Positions 11,033-21,274 of a stretch of DNA of 39,065 bases are shown one piece after another (positions within the stretch are counted from its first letter, which is position 1; each line of letters opens with the position of its first letter). The position numbers were made by a program, and so were the translations under genes. The notes below the pieces were generated by a model. The model did no database searches, had not been told where the DNA came from, and saw nothing but the letters and a program-made list of their open reading frames with translations. Source of the stretch: Cladosporium sp. IMV 00045 (Eukaryota > Ascomycota > Dothideomycetes > Cladosporiales > Cladosporiaceae); contig MSJI02000601.1 of the NCBI GenBank assembly GCA_001931905.2, positions 1 to 39,065 of the forward strand. The letters are read 5' to 3'.

Positions 11033-12585
11033 ATGGCCGGCCTGAACTATGTCGCCTTTAACCAGGATCACAGCCTGTTAGCCGTCGGTACGTGCTGTCG
11101 CTACATGTGAATACTGATATGGTTTTTGTTGACTGATTCAAACCTTCCCAGCTACCACGCGTGGCCTGCGCATATACAACACCGATCCTTTCGAGCTCTC
11201 AAATCAAACCTACGAGGAAGACATATCATTAGTCGAGCAGCTGTTCTCCACCTCGCTCGTTGCTCTGATCCTCACACCCCGTTTGCTCCGAATAGTCAAT
11301 ACCAAGGTATGGGAAAGAAGAGCTGGAAGTACACTGGCAAGACGGACGAGTGCTCATCAAGCCACAGAGACACTCGACAATATGCGAACTCACCTTCCAC
11401 GGCATGGTCGTTGCTGTCAAGATGAACCGCAAGCGCTTGGTCGTGACGCTAGAAGAGACGGTCTTCATATACGATATCAGCAACATGAAAATGCTTCACT
11501 CACAGTTGACGCCCATAAACCCCGCCGGTATCTGTGCGATCAGTCCAAACTCCGAGAACAACTACCTCGCCCTTCCTCATCACCAGAAAACGGCTCCCAA
11601 CCCCCAGTCGCAACCGTCGCACGTACCAAAGTCGATCGTTAAAGAGGCGATCAGCGGAGACGTACTGCTGTACGACTTGAACAAGATGGAGGAAGTCACC
11701 GTGATACCAGCACACCAAACGCCAGTGTCCTGCATAGCAATCAACAACGACGGCACCATGATGGCCACGTCCTCCGAAAAGGGCACGGTCATCCGCATCT
11801 TCTCAATACCCGACGGCAAGAAGCTCTTCCAGTTCCGCCGCGGCAGCATGCCCGCTCGGATCTACAGCATGAGCTTCAACGCCGCCTCCACCCTCCTCTG
11901 CGTCTCCTCCGCCACCGAGACCGTGCACATCTTCAAACTCTCCGCGCCCCAACACAACCCAAATAACAACAGAAACAACGGCTCCTCCCCACCCATCTCA
12001 CCCACCTATAACACCACAACGTCTCCCCTCCCCCGCGACCGCAGCGTCTCCCCCTCCACATCCGAAGACCAAAGCGAAAGCGCCGCCAACCTCGACACCT
12101 CGTCCGAGAACCCAGCAACCTCCAAACGCGCCCAACCGAACCTCATGTCCTTCGTCCGCCGCACCTCGCAAAACGTCAGCACCACCCTCGTCTCCCGCGC
12201 GGCCGGCTACCTGCCCTCCTCCGTCACCGAAATGTGGGAACCCCAGCGCGACTTCGCCTGGGTCCGCGTCCCCCGCGGTTCGAACGGTTTGCCCGTCAAG
12301 AGTGTGGTTGCGATGGGGAATCAGGCGCCGAGCGTTATGATTGCGACGAGCGAGGGGGGATTTTTGGTGTATAGTGTGGATTTGGAGAGGGGTGGGGAGG
12401 GGACGTTGGTTAGGAGGTTTGAGTATGTTTGATTCTTTTCTTTTCTTTTTTTTTTTTCTTTTCACCATGCCTTGTGTGGTTTTGGGGAAGTGTTTAGGAG
12501 ATGGTAAGAGCTGATTTGCTGACTTTGTTTTCGCAGTGATATTCACGGCTTGAAGCATAGGAAGGGGCAGGAGATTGAGGAGTGA
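11033..12585 (+). CDS. ATG18: Autophagy protein ATG18 (PROPPIN), 439 aa, four exons
   Basis: Atg18 is a seven-bladed WD-repeat PROPPIN that binds PI3P and PI(3,5)P2 on autophagosomal and vacuolar membranes and acts with Atg2 in autophagy and in vacuole fission. Exons are 11033-11087, 11152-11306, 11362-12422 and 12537-12585; introns are 64, 55 and 114 nt, total 1320 nt in frame. The lipid-binding FRRG motif is at residues 228-231 ([15 protein letters not shown]). Other family signatures are [21 protein letters not shown] across the second junction, and ISCDVLLYDL-like strands (here [12 protein letters not shown]). A Ser/Pro/Asn-rich insertion follows blade 5. The last intron has a long T tract. 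If it is retained, the protein ends two residues later at a TGA, so its removal decides the C-terminus. Confidence 0.94.
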
Positions 12586-12649
12586 GTGAGTGAGTCGAGA
12601 AAAAAGTTGTGTCGAGATACCCTGTCTTTTGTTGGGGGAGCTTGAGGGG

Positions 12650-12692
12650 GAGAGAAAGGAAGGGAGGAAGGAAGGAAAGGAAGGGAAGAAGT
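12650..12692 (+). repeat. GGAA-rich purine microsatellite
   Basis: Imperfect GGAA/GGGA units run for about 40 nt in the ATG18 3' flank, all purine on the plus strand. It probably lies in the 3' UTR. Confidence 0.7.
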
Positions 12693-13272
12693 CGGTTTCA
12701 ACGCTGTCTCCTCCACCTCAAGAAGGGAGAAATGTTGGTCTAGCGTTCTAGCGTATGATGATGAAGGTGGGAATGGATAATCATAAGTCATGTTTTGCTT
12801 TCAATTATCAACTTTCACATTCAAATGACGACCTCATGAATTGCGAGAAGGACCACTGCCGTGACCACTATGGCTTTTACTTCTTGGAACTCCCAATAAT
12901 CTCTCTGAAGACAGCTGCTAGAGGGAGAAATTTGCGGTCTGGAGGGTTGAGATTCGACGCTCCCGTGGTGCTTTCTGTTTTGAAATTTGGGCTTCATCAA
13001 TCTATCACTACTACTAGCACTTCTCCCCTCGCCTCTCGCGAATTATCCCGGGCCAGCCCGTGGGATCGCGCATGCAACGCTCGACGAACAAAATGACCGA
13101 CACGAATCAAGAACAGGATGGGAGGGACAAGAATCTCAGGGTCTCCTTAAAGTGCGATTTGCTTCTTTTTCTCTCTTGTTTTCTCTTGTCATACCTCGAC
13201 GTTAAAAGTGAATGCTCCCGTCAGATGCTTTGGGGGAATTGTGAATTTGATGATTGCCGTGAATGCCATAAG

Positions 13273-13295
13273 TGCTGCTGCTGCTGCTGCTGCTG
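13273..13295 (+). repeat. CTG/CAG trinucleotide microsatellite
   Basis: About seven GCT units lie just downstream of the RDI1 stop (13311), so on the RDI1 sense strand this is a CAG repeat in the probable 3' UTR. It is not in a coding frame of a supported gene. Confidence 0.85.
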
Positions 13296-13310
13296 ATGCT
13301 AGAACTTCCC

Positions 13311-14303
13311 CTACCAGTCCTTCTTGATGTCGAAAGACCACTTGAACTGCAGATAGGAGTTGTTGTCGTCGTCGGTGAACTTGGACACGGCCTCGTAGTG
13401 CCCGCGGCCCAGCATGCCGGTCGGGGCGGATTCGGGCTCGACTAGATTGAGTGAGAGTATTAGTTCTGTGCGCTCTTATAGTGATATGCGACTGGGGATT
13501 GGAACATAGCAAAGGAGCAGCAACATACATTTCTTCTCGTACTCGGGCTTGTCGGTCGTGTTGGGCGAGTAGGAGCCCTGGAGGTTGGTGTTAATAATAT
13601 GTTCATTAAATACAGTAGGAAAGCAGAGAAAATGATTCCAGTTGACAAGACGGTACAAAACTTACAATCATCTCCTGCATCTTCTGCTTGACGCCCATCC
13701 TCGACACGACCTGCACGTACTTCATGCCGCTGAGGATGTCGTGCTGGACGCGGAAGCGGGCCTTCATGCGGAACGTGGCGCCCTCCTTGATGGTGAAGGG
13801 CTTCTTGTTGAGGGACTCGAGGGCGCCGGCCTGCGTCAGGTCGATGATGATGTCCGGTCGGCCCTCGACTTCCAGGCCGAGAGAGAGGAGGATCACCTTG
13901 CGAGGATCGTTGGGGTCGGAGATGGTGTTGCCGCTGCCGAGGCCGAGGGACTCTTTCCATTTGCGCAGGGACTCGTCGTTCTGGTCTGTGAGGGGGAGAA
14001 GGGTAGGTGAGAATGTGTCGCGAGATTATCTTGGGGAGGGGTGGTAAGGTTGTTTGGGTGATGGGTCATATCCTCGCTTTTTTGCTTTTCGCTCTGGGCT
14101 GCTTGCGTGGCAACCATGTGGCAAGGGGAATGAACAACAACAATGTCTGTTTTGATATGTGTGCAGAAGACCGAAATACATCTGTGCAGTCACTTACCTA
14201 GGTTCTGGTATTCGGCAATGGTCTTCTTCTCGCCGACCTTGAAACCCTCGGTCTGCTCGGGCGTCAGGTCATCCTGACCGACAATTGCGGCCTCGTTGGA
14301 CAT
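13311..14303 (-). CDS. RDI1: Rho GDP-dissociation inhibitor RDI1, 201 aa, four exons
   Basis: RhoGDI extracts prenylated Rho GTPases (Cdc42, Rho1, Rac in fungi) from membranes and holds them GDP-bound in the cytosol. Exons on the minus strand are 14303-14198, 13985-13666, 13577-13529 and 13441-13311; introns are 212, 88 and 87 nt, total 606 nt. The length matches yeast Rdi1 (202 aa). Signatures include a flexible N-terminal arm, DPNDPRKVILLSLGLEVEGR, FTIKEGATFRMKARFRV, the GMKYVQVVSRMGV strand, GSYSPNTTDKPEYEKKFEP, and the C-terminal GMLGRGHYEAVSKF and YLQFKWSFDIKKDW. The 49-nt third exon lies between two canonical introns and encodes the conserved GSYSP loop. The gene is divergent from the CHMP7-like gene. 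Confidence 0.96.
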
Positions 14304-14886
14304 GTTTGCGGGAGGTGTTTTGAGGATGTGCAATGGAGAAATGGTATGGAGCCAAGCAAAAGTGAGGATGGCTTAGATAATGTCGCGAGCAGAAAACCTG
14401 GCCGGTCACGATGCAGTAGTAGTGGGACTCTTTTTTGGATCGAGACAAGGCAAGGCAAGCAATGTGAAGATTGGCGGGGTGAGTTGTAGTGGGAGAGAGT
14501 GCGGTACTACTGGCATGTTTTGGGCGGGACCTGAGCCAACGCTTGACAAGTGGGGCGGAAGCTGTGAAGGCTGCCCAATTGGTGGTGAGAGACCGGCAGA
14601 GAGGCAGACAGGCAGAGAGAGCCGCCAGAGGGAGCCAGACCCTGTTCGAACCTGTGAATCAACTCCCCTACCGTACCCTTGCTCTGCCTGTGCCTAACTA
14701 ACCTTACTCCGGTATTGGTACGGTCGGTACTCTTGTTGGCGCCGCCTACCGCTCTTCCTCCCGCTCTCGCATGACCTCATGTCCGTTTGACGAAAGTCGC
14801 TGTTTCTTCCAACACCAGCGACAACACCTCTCCCACCCCGCTTCCTCTTCCAACCTCTATACTACACACATGTACATGTAGACACC
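14304..14886. promoter_or_regulatory. Divergent promoter region of RDI1 (-) and CHMP7-like gene (+)
   Basis: This 583-bp spacer lies between head-to-head genes. The right end is pyrimidine-rich and then carries ACATGTACATGTA (14868-14880), which includes a TACATGTA palindrome just before the CHMP7-like ATG, so it is probably in that 5' UTR. No certain TATA box is seen. Confidence 0.5.
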
Positions 14887-16387
14887 ATGTCCGACCTTCT
14901 GGACTTCCTCCGCACCCACGAGGAAGCGTTCCGTAGGTGAAGCCCACCACGTCCCTACTCATCCTCCACTCGTCTAACAACCCTCCAGTCGCACCCGCCT
15001 AGCTTCCCTCTACTCGGACTTTCGATTTCAACGCAACACCAACCCCGACGGCTACCAGGCGAATGCGACTGCTTGGCTGCGAGCTCTGTCCGCCGCGGCC
15101 CAGGCGGGCGTAGTCCCGGCTCAGACTGGCGCACAGAACGATCGATTTGTGCTACGGACCGGCGAGGAGCTGTCGAGGAGTCTGCAGACGCAAGAGTTTG
15201 GTCGTCCATTGGCGCTCGGGACTGTGGTACAGGATGCCGTGGACAGGAAAGAGCTGGTCTTGCTGAGCGAGTTTTTGGCGGCGAAGAAGAGCATTTACGC
15301 AAAGACTTGGTTGCCCACTCCTTGGCAGGCGGTGAGCTGGGGGTTGAAGCAGTTGGGCGTCGTGGGTGGGGAGTCGGAGGACGATAAACTCGTTGCGGGG
15401 AGCTTTGTCGTTGTAGCGAATTTGGAGGTGAGGCAAAATGACATTACAATGAACGACTGGCAGAGCTGACCATTTCTAAAGGCCGCAGCAAAGGCTGTCT
15501 TGGACGAAGCTTCAAGAACGGCCACCTCGAACACATCTCGAATCTTCTCACAGGAGCTCTTCGCTTCGACTTTCGCATCATGCATTGGCGAAGATGCATT
15601 CAGCAGCAACGACCTCACAGTGCTGCTCACCCACCTCTCGCGCGATCGATCCGCCATTTCCTTCTCACCTCAAACCCACACCATCAAATTTAAATCTCCA
15701 TCCGAACCAGAGCCCACTCCAATCACACCAGAAGACGCCAACATCGCATCCATCCGCACGCTCATTTCATCAATCGAGCCTCAAATCGACCAACTAATCA
15801 CCCGCCTCTCCGACCTCGAGCGCACAGCGAAAGAATCCGTCGCGAAAAAGAATCTCACATCCGCCAAATCCGCCCTCCGCTCGAAAAAGCTGGTCGAAAC
15901 CAAACTCCAGCAGCGCACCGCCACGCTCGCCCAGCTCGAAGACGTCTACGCCAAAATCGAGCAGGCCGCCGATCAGGTCGAGATGGTGCGCGTCATGGAG
16001 GCTTCGTCGCAGACGCTGCGCAGCCTCAACAAGCAGACGGGCGGTGTGGAGAAGGTGCAGGACGTGATGGAGGGGTTGAGGGAGGAGATGATGAATGTGG
16101 AGGAGATCGGGAGGGTTGTCAACGAGGGTAATGCGGGTGAGGTGGATGAGGGTGAAGTCGAGGATGAGTTGGAGGAGATGGAGAGGCTGGAGAGGGAGAA
16201 GGTCGAGGAAGCGGAGAGGAAGGAACGAGAGGCGAGGCAGGCGGTGGAAGACGAGAAGAGAGCGGAGGAGACGAGAAGGAGGTTGGCCGAGTTGGATCAG
16301 CTTGGGAAGAAGCCGCAGAGTGTCGGTGAGGAGGAGGCGGAGGCGGCGAAGACAGCAAGGGAGATGGAGACTGAGCGATTGTCGTAA
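14887..16387 (+). CDS. CHMP7-like ESCRT-III protein (Snf7 family), 464 aa, three exons
   Basis: CHMP7 proteins recruit ESCRT-III to the nuclear envelope and endomembranes for membrane sealing and sorting. Exons are 14887-14936, 14989-15427 and 15482-16387, with introns of 52 and 54 nt and 1395 nt in total. The N-terminal half (to about residue 165) has the Vps25-like winged-helix layout of CHMP7, with TWLPTPWQAVSWGLKQLGV typical of the family. Residues about 225-400 form the basic, helical Snf7 domain (SAKSALRSKKLVETKLQQRTA, where each charged face alternates). The C-terminal 90 residues are a very charged Glu/Arg coiled coil. No clear MIM motif was found by eye. The first donor (AG|GTGAAG) was chosen because it keeps frame; the upstream GTAGGT would not. 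The gene is convergent with the MFS transporter, 243 bp apart. Confidence 0.86.
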
Positions 16388-16630
16388 ATGTTCGTGCGAT
16401 CGAGTCACTTTTGTTTATGGCAGTCATTGAAGGGAGAGATTTCATAAGCTCGAGAGCAGGCGTTGGATGTTTTCGTCCAGTGGACAGTCCCAGGTTAGAT
16501 AGAAACGGAGGAGAAAGATATACATATCGAAGACAAAGCTATGACGATTGTCAAATGCTCCTGCGCAAATGGAAATAACGATAAAACGTCTATCAGCAAC
16601 TTTCCTACGCCTCAACACGAACAATCCTTT

Positions 16631-18207
16631 CTAGTCGTAACCGCCGATGTACATGTACACTTCACAGTTCCCAAACGCAAAACAAAACCCAGCCGTAACC
16701 GCACACAACCCCGCCAGCACGGCATTCATATTCCCATACCCGACCACCTCCTTCAACTCCCCCGCCAACTCCGGACCCAGCGTCAGCCCCGCCGAGAAAA
16801 CCATGCTATTCAACCCATAAAGCTGCGCATAAGGCCCACTGTCCCCGAAAAACTCCGGATTCGCCTCATAGTACTTCTGCACCACGGCGCCCGCTTCGAC
16901 AATACTCGGCGCACCGATGCCCGCCAGACCCGCGCCGCTGAGAGCCAGCAGGCCGCCGTGCAGAATGACCTGCCTCAGACCGCCCGGGCGCGGGAGGCGC
17001 AGGAGTGCGAGCACGGGCACGAGGTAGGCGTAGGCGCCCACGGCGACAGGTTTGGTGCCGTAGCGGTCGACAGCCCAGCCGAAGAGGGGGCCGAGGAGGA
17101 AGTCGCTTATTCCGAGCGGGAGGAAGAGGATGCCGGATTTGAGACTGTCGAAGCCGTAGTAGCTGCTGGCGATTGTGGGGATCGTGGCGTCGAAGCTGCC
17201 GAGGAGGCAGGCTTGCACGAAGGCTACGAGGAGGGCGGTGAGGAGGCGTGGGGAGGTGAGGCAGGGGAGGATGGGGATTGAGTGGCAGATTTGCGGTTGG
17301 TGCGGGGAGAGGGTGTAGAGGGTTAGGTCTTCCTTTTGTTGGGGTTTGTTGCGCAGGAGGGGCTGCGTTTCGTCGTTGTTGTTGGGTCGGTTTTCTTCTT
17401 CGTCGGTTTGAAGATGGGTTTGCTGCTCTGATGGCGTGGTGTTGAGATCGGACACGGCGTCTGGATTTTGCACTTCGTAGCGTTTGGCGACTTTTTTCTC
17501 GATCACGAGTGCTCGCATGATGAAGTCGATGGCTAGGATGGCGAAGCCGATTCCGAATACTCCAGCATAGCCGGTCTTTTCGTAGAGGACGCCTCCAATT
17601 ACTGGCGCGCAGAGGGTGCCGACGGAGATGAAGGAGAACATCTGGATGTGGTCAGTCTCTGAACAGATTAAAGACGATGATGAGTTGATTCAAAAATACT
17701 CACAGAGCCAATGGTCTTGCCCAAATTCTCAGGACCCACAGTCTCGAGGCAAAGAGCGAGACCGATCGTCCAAACGAAAGCGCCACTGATTCCCTGGAAG
17801 ATCCGAGCGATAGCCAGAACCGGCAGGGATGTTCCGACGAAAAGCAGGATCGTAGCCATCAGCAACGCCGTCAAACCAACCAAGAACGGCGCCTGGCGAG
17901 TGGAAATCCTATCAGCGAGAATGCCAGCGACAGGACTCGTGATCACCGCAGCGGCGGCGTATGCAGCCAAAAGACCAGAGACGTTGCTTTGGATTCGATC
18001 TTCGGGCACGCCGACCCTGTCTTGTAGCATGAAGGGGAGGATGGGGACGACGAGGCCGTAGAGGAAAAGGTCGGTGAAGAGTCCTATGCCGACTGTCGAG
18101 ACGATGAAGAGGGTGTTGCTCCGCCATTTCAGGCCGGGCGGTTTCTCGCTGTAGTCTCTTGATAGCTGGACAGTGTTGAGCACTCGATTGGTAGTTGATC
18201 CCGTCAT
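16631..18207 (-). CDS. MFS transporter, DHA1 (drug:H+ antiporter) type, 504 aa, two exons
   Basis: This is a 12-TM major facilitator protein that probably exports small molecules by proton antiport at the plasma or vacuolar membrane; the substrate is unknown. Exons on the minus strand are 18207-17704 and 17641-16631, with a 62-nt intron and 1515 nt in total. The TM1 segment has LFLYGLVVPILPF, and motif A between TM2 and TM3 is GILADRISTRQAP. The mirrored motif in the second half is GWAVDRYGTKP. TM5 has the antiporter-type segment SVGTLCAPVIGGVLYEKTG. A hydrophilic central loop (about residues 215-275, rich in Asn, Gln, Thr and Glu) divides the halves. The layout resembles VMAT/TOL-like fungal DHA1 proteins. 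The protein ends VYMYIGGYD, whose codons contain TACATGTA by chance of coding. It is divergent from the snRNP gene. Confidence 0.9.
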
Positions 18208-18873
18208 TGTCGGAGATTACTCGATGAGGCGTTCTCGGTTCGACTTTTTATGAGGAAATATCCAGTTCCGATATGGATATCGGTGATCCAGGATCTCAAT
18301 ATCTCCTCCCAGAACACGTGCTTGCGAAGAGAGCTCAACAGAAAGACGCAATGAACGAGGCAGTGTGATCAGAACAGAATGAAAGATGGTAAGAAGAGGA
18401 AGAGGGTGAGTCAAGTGTAAAGCTACCCGTATTCGTCTACTCGTACCTGCATGTGCATATAAAAGTGCTAGGCCTGGATGGTGAGGTCACTGTCAGACAC
18501 TAAACTCTATTCTGATTTCACTGACCTGGCAGGAGGATCGGGAAGCGCAGAGACGACCTCGATATCAATGCATGGTTTGTGTTTCTAGTGGTTCTTTGAA
18601 TTGTTAAATCCTTGAGTATGTACCTACATGTAGGTAGGTATGTAGCAAACAATCACTTCGTGTGCAACCATCTCGCATCGCAGCGGAGTCGGTTCCGCAC
18701 CTGTGCTTGCTCTCACATGCTTTCGCAACCGCGTTCAGCTTCGCCAACTTGAACTTCTTCACCCACCCACCACTTGCGATCAAGTGTGAGCCTCTTCACG
18801 TCCGCGCGTAAATCACCGCAACTCGTAGTCTTCATCATACCATAAGTAAACAGCAGTCAGAGAAGAAGCGACC
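18208..18873. promoter_or_regulatory. Divergent promoter region of MFS transporter (-) and snRNP gene (+)
   Basis: This 666-bp spacer contains CATATAAAAG at 18456-18465, a plausible plus-strand TATA-like element though about 410 bp from the snRNP ATG. A 16-bp perfect palindrome lies at 18621-18636. No other certain site is seen. Confidence 0.5.
18621..18636. promoter_or_regulatory. 16-bp perfect palindrome TACCTACATGTAGGTA
   Basis: The sequence equals its own reverse complement over 16 bases, and its core is the TACATGTA word repeated elsewhere in the window. It is followed by tandem TAGG units. It lies between divergent genes, about 415 bp from the MFS start and 240 bp from the snRNP start. 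Its form fits a homodimeric factor site, but no factor is identified. Confidence 0.4.
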
Positions 18874-19783
18874 ATGGCTGAGACCGGAGATATCCCACCC
18901 AACGCAACGTTCGTACATTGCACACCGTACGGACCAGCGAAAGGTTAGGGACAAAAGCTAACTACGGACACAGTGTCTACGTATGCCAAAAACCACGCGA
19001 TCTACCCCTACTATACCGATAATCCTAACAGAACCGATCTAGGTCCGCAACCTCGACGAGAGAGTCAAGATCCCGACATTGATCGCAGCGCTTCACGAGG
19101 TCTTCGACGAGTTCGGCACTGTCGTCGACATTGTCGCAAAGAAGAGTCTCAAGCGCAAAGGCCAAGCCTTTGTTATCTACGACAATGTCGAAAGCGCCCA
19201 GAGTGCGATTGATGACCTACAAGAGTTTCCGCTGTTCGACGAGCCGATGAGCCTAGCTTTCGCGAAGACTCGCTCAGATGCTACGGTTGAAAGAGAGGAC
19301 GGCCCGGCTGGATTGGACAAGCACAAGGCGCACAGGATTGCAGAGAAGGGTATGCTGAACGAACGTGCGAATACACGCAGCAACACAGCTGACACACTGC
19401 ACACAGAGCGCAAGCAAGCACAGGAGGCCGCAGCGGCCGCCGCATCTGCACCCGCCAAGCGCGCGCCGGCAGATAACATCGCCGAACGTCCAGCGAAGAG
19501 TGCGAAGCCAGCCGCCGCTGCCGGTGGAGCTGTTCCCGACGAGTACCTCCCGCCCAACAAGACGCTGTTCTTGCGCGACCTGCCCGAGAACTACGGCCAA
19601 GACTCAATTGCGCTCGTCTTCAAGCGCTTCCCCGGTTTCAGAGAGATCCGTCTGGTGCCTGGCAGGAACACCATCGCGTTTGCAGAGTACGAGGACGAGG
19701 CTGGCGCGATTGCAGCAAAGGAAGCCCTCTCTGGTATTGAGCTTGATGGGCAGCCAATGAGGATTACTTACCAGAGGCAGTAG
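18874..19783 (+). CDS. U1A/U2B''-type snRNP protein, two RRMs, 241 aa (260 if the third intron is retained)
   Basis: These proteins bind a hairpin of U1 or U2 snRNA within the spliceosome. Exons are 18874-18908, microexon 18974-18980, 19043-19349 and 19407-19783. The 7-nt microexon is needed to keep frame and supplies Val-Tyr of RNP2 (TVYVRNL). RRM1 also has RNP1 KGQAFVIY, close to the RGQAFVIF of metazoan U1A. RRM2 is C-terminal, with TLFLRDLPENYGQ and NTIAFAEYEDEAGA. Between them is a Lys/Ala-rich linker. Introns are 65, 62 and 57 nt; the third is a multiple of three without a stop, so retention would add 19 codons. The first donor, GTTCGT, is unusual. Fungi often have one such protein where animals have two, so U1A or U2B'' cannot be told apart here. 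Confidence 0.91.
18974..18980 (+). other. 7-nt microexon of the snRNP gene
   Basis: The seven bases TGTCTAC lie between a CACAG acceptor and a GTATGC donor. They join the phase-2 end of exon 1 to the phase-0 start of the next exon and complete the conserved RNP2 motif. Skipping them breaks the frame. Both flanking introns have a CTAAC branch-site candidate. Confidence 0.85.
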
Positions 19784-19930
19784 GCGTTGGGAGACTACGC
19801 GAAGAGCCACAGACCTTGACGCAAAGCGGTCGCTGCACCAGATTCGCTTTGGTATTTGGAGTCTTGCGTCTACGCCCATTATCGAAAGCACGAGAACCAA
19901 CGATACAGGAGAGCCAGGGAATACCTTTAA

Positions 19931-20878
19931 TTAAGATGTATGACTTTCGTCAAGATGCTCATTGATGCTATCATGCGCAACTTCCGCTTCACATATAGGA
20001 CAGGCGACTGTGACTCGTTCTTTTTTGCGCTGATCTCGCCCGCCCTCAATACTTGCGCCCTCTGCCAGACTCGAGCTCGCCACCCCTTCACCATCCGATG
20101 ACCGCCCTCTTTTCTTCCCACTTACCCAGCCATCAATCTTATTGCTCTGCCTCCCCGCCTTCTTCAACCCACTCAACCGATCAACCTGTTCCTTAGTCAA
20201 ATCAGGCTCAGCAACCTTCACAAAAACCCCGCCACATTCCACTTGATGCTTAGACCACCAGTCATCCCCCTTCCCCGGCGCCCTATTCATCGCCCTCTTC
20301 ACAACCCCAAAGAAAGGCGCCTTCGCCTTGCACGGCCCCTCACACTGCCAAACATGCGTGCGATAGCACTCAACCTCATCGTGAAACTCATGATAAACAC
20401 TAACCCCATACCCGCCATGCTCATTCACCGCGTCCGCGAGCATGAGAAACCCCTCCCCATGCCCCGTACCATCCTCCCCGCGCGAATGCCGCCACGACGT
20501 CGTCACGAAAAAGTAAGCGTGAATCGCTTCGTGCAGCAGCGTGTCGACCGTGTCGCTCCGTGGGCGGAATTTCAGCAACGCCTCGGAGAGTTTCAGGCTG
20601 ATGCGTGTGAATTTGTTGCTGTTTGCGGGGTCTCGTACGAGCTCGCAGATGCCGGCGCAGAGGGTGAGGCGTTTGGACCAGGACACTTCGACGCGGGGGA
20701 GGAGGAGGGAGCGGAAGTAGAGGGTGTTATAGTGCGTGAAGAGGAGGGGGATGTCGATGTTGGGATTGGGGGAGGAGAGGATGCGGTTGATTTCGGTTTG
20801 GGCTTGGAGTTGGGCTGCGGTGGGTGAGAGGATGGCGCTGATTGCAAGGGCGGCGGCGGCTTCGTCTGTTATGGCCAT
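19931..20878 (-). CDS. SprT-like DNA-protein crosslink protease (SPRTN family), 315 aa
   Basis: SprT-domain metalloproteases of the SPRTN/Spartan type cleave proteins cross-linked to DNA during replication. The gene has a single exon. The zinc-protease motif HEAIH is at residues 116-120, followed by a third histidine within GEDGTGHGEGF. The SprT zinc-binding-like segment with CEGPCKAKAPFFG and W...H...CGG follows (about 180-225). The C-terminus has a CxxC...H...H finger (CPICEAEVAHDSINEHLDESH), which fits a UBZ4 ubiquitin-binding finger as in SPRTN. The linker between them is basic and Ser/Gly rich. I chose the ATG complementary to 20876-20878 because MAITDEAAAAL precedes the helical start; an in-frame ATG 19 codons upstream (20935) would add a Gln/Asn-rich leader. 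It is convergent with the snRNP gene, 147 bp apart. Confidence 0.89.
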   Translation of the reverse strand: MAITDEAAAALAISAILSPTAAQLQAQTEINRILSSPNPNIDIPLLFTHYNTLYFRSLLLPRVEVSWSKRLTLCAGICELVRDPANSNKFTRISLKLSEALLKFRPRSDTVDTLLHEAIHAYFFVTTSWRHSRGEDGTGHGEGFLMLADAVNEHGGYGVSVYHEFHDEVECYRTHVWQCEGPCKAKAPFFGVVKRAMNRAPGKGDDWWSKHQVECGGVFVKVAEPDLTKEQVDRLSGLKKAGRQSNKIDGWVSGKKRGRSSDGEGVASSSLAEGASIEGGRDQRKKERVTVACPICEAEVAHDSINEHLDESHTS

Positions 20879-21274
20879 TTTTGGGGGATGGGAGGTGTTG
20901 TTTTGTGGTGGTTGATCATGATTGTTTGCTTGCACAGGAACATTAAAGTGTCCAGTCTCGCCGGTGCTGTTTCGTGGCTCGCGGCTTCACATCTCTTTCA
21001 ATGATGCAGCGGTGGTCTGCCGTGTCTCTTCATCCTCTGAATTTCAAGACAAAGTTATATGTCACTTGGAGATACAGTACATGTACCTTAGTGGAAGTTG
21101 GATCGATCAACGCCTGACGTTCATGTAGAGACGAAGCATTCATTGGCTCAAGCTTCTCGTTGCGTCATACAGTCTTTAGAAAGAGCTTCCCCAGAGCTCG
21201 CAGAAGATCATTGAAACTCCAGTCCCACTCCATCCTCTTGAGTGAACACACACTACACACAACAACCGCCCAGC
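20879..21274. promoter_or_regulatory. Divergent promoter region of SprT-like gene (-) and one-TM protein gene (+)
   Basis: This spacer of about 400 bp lies between head-to-head genes. It contains a 10-bp palindrome GTACATGTAC at 21077-21086, which includes the recurring TACATGTA word. The bases just before 21275 are CA-rich, typical of a fungal 5' UTR. Confidence 0.5.

Larger units (their letters stand above)
12586..13310. other. Convergent 3' spacer between ATG18 and RDI1
   Basis: This holds the 3' ends of two convergent genes. Directly after the ATG18 stop are GTGA repeats. At 12657-12690 there is a GGAA-rich purine tract, and next to RDI1 a CTG repeat. Open frames here look random. Confidence 0.5.

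Noticed and set aside
13460..13960. A 166-codon minus-strand open frame over RDI1
   Set aside because: It is a shifted frame of the RDI1 exons and their introns; RDI1 explains the conserved sequence.
14641..14700. B-box-like GTTCGAAC, possible tRNA
   Set aside because: No matching A box at the right distance and no acceptor-stem pairing that I can fold by eye.
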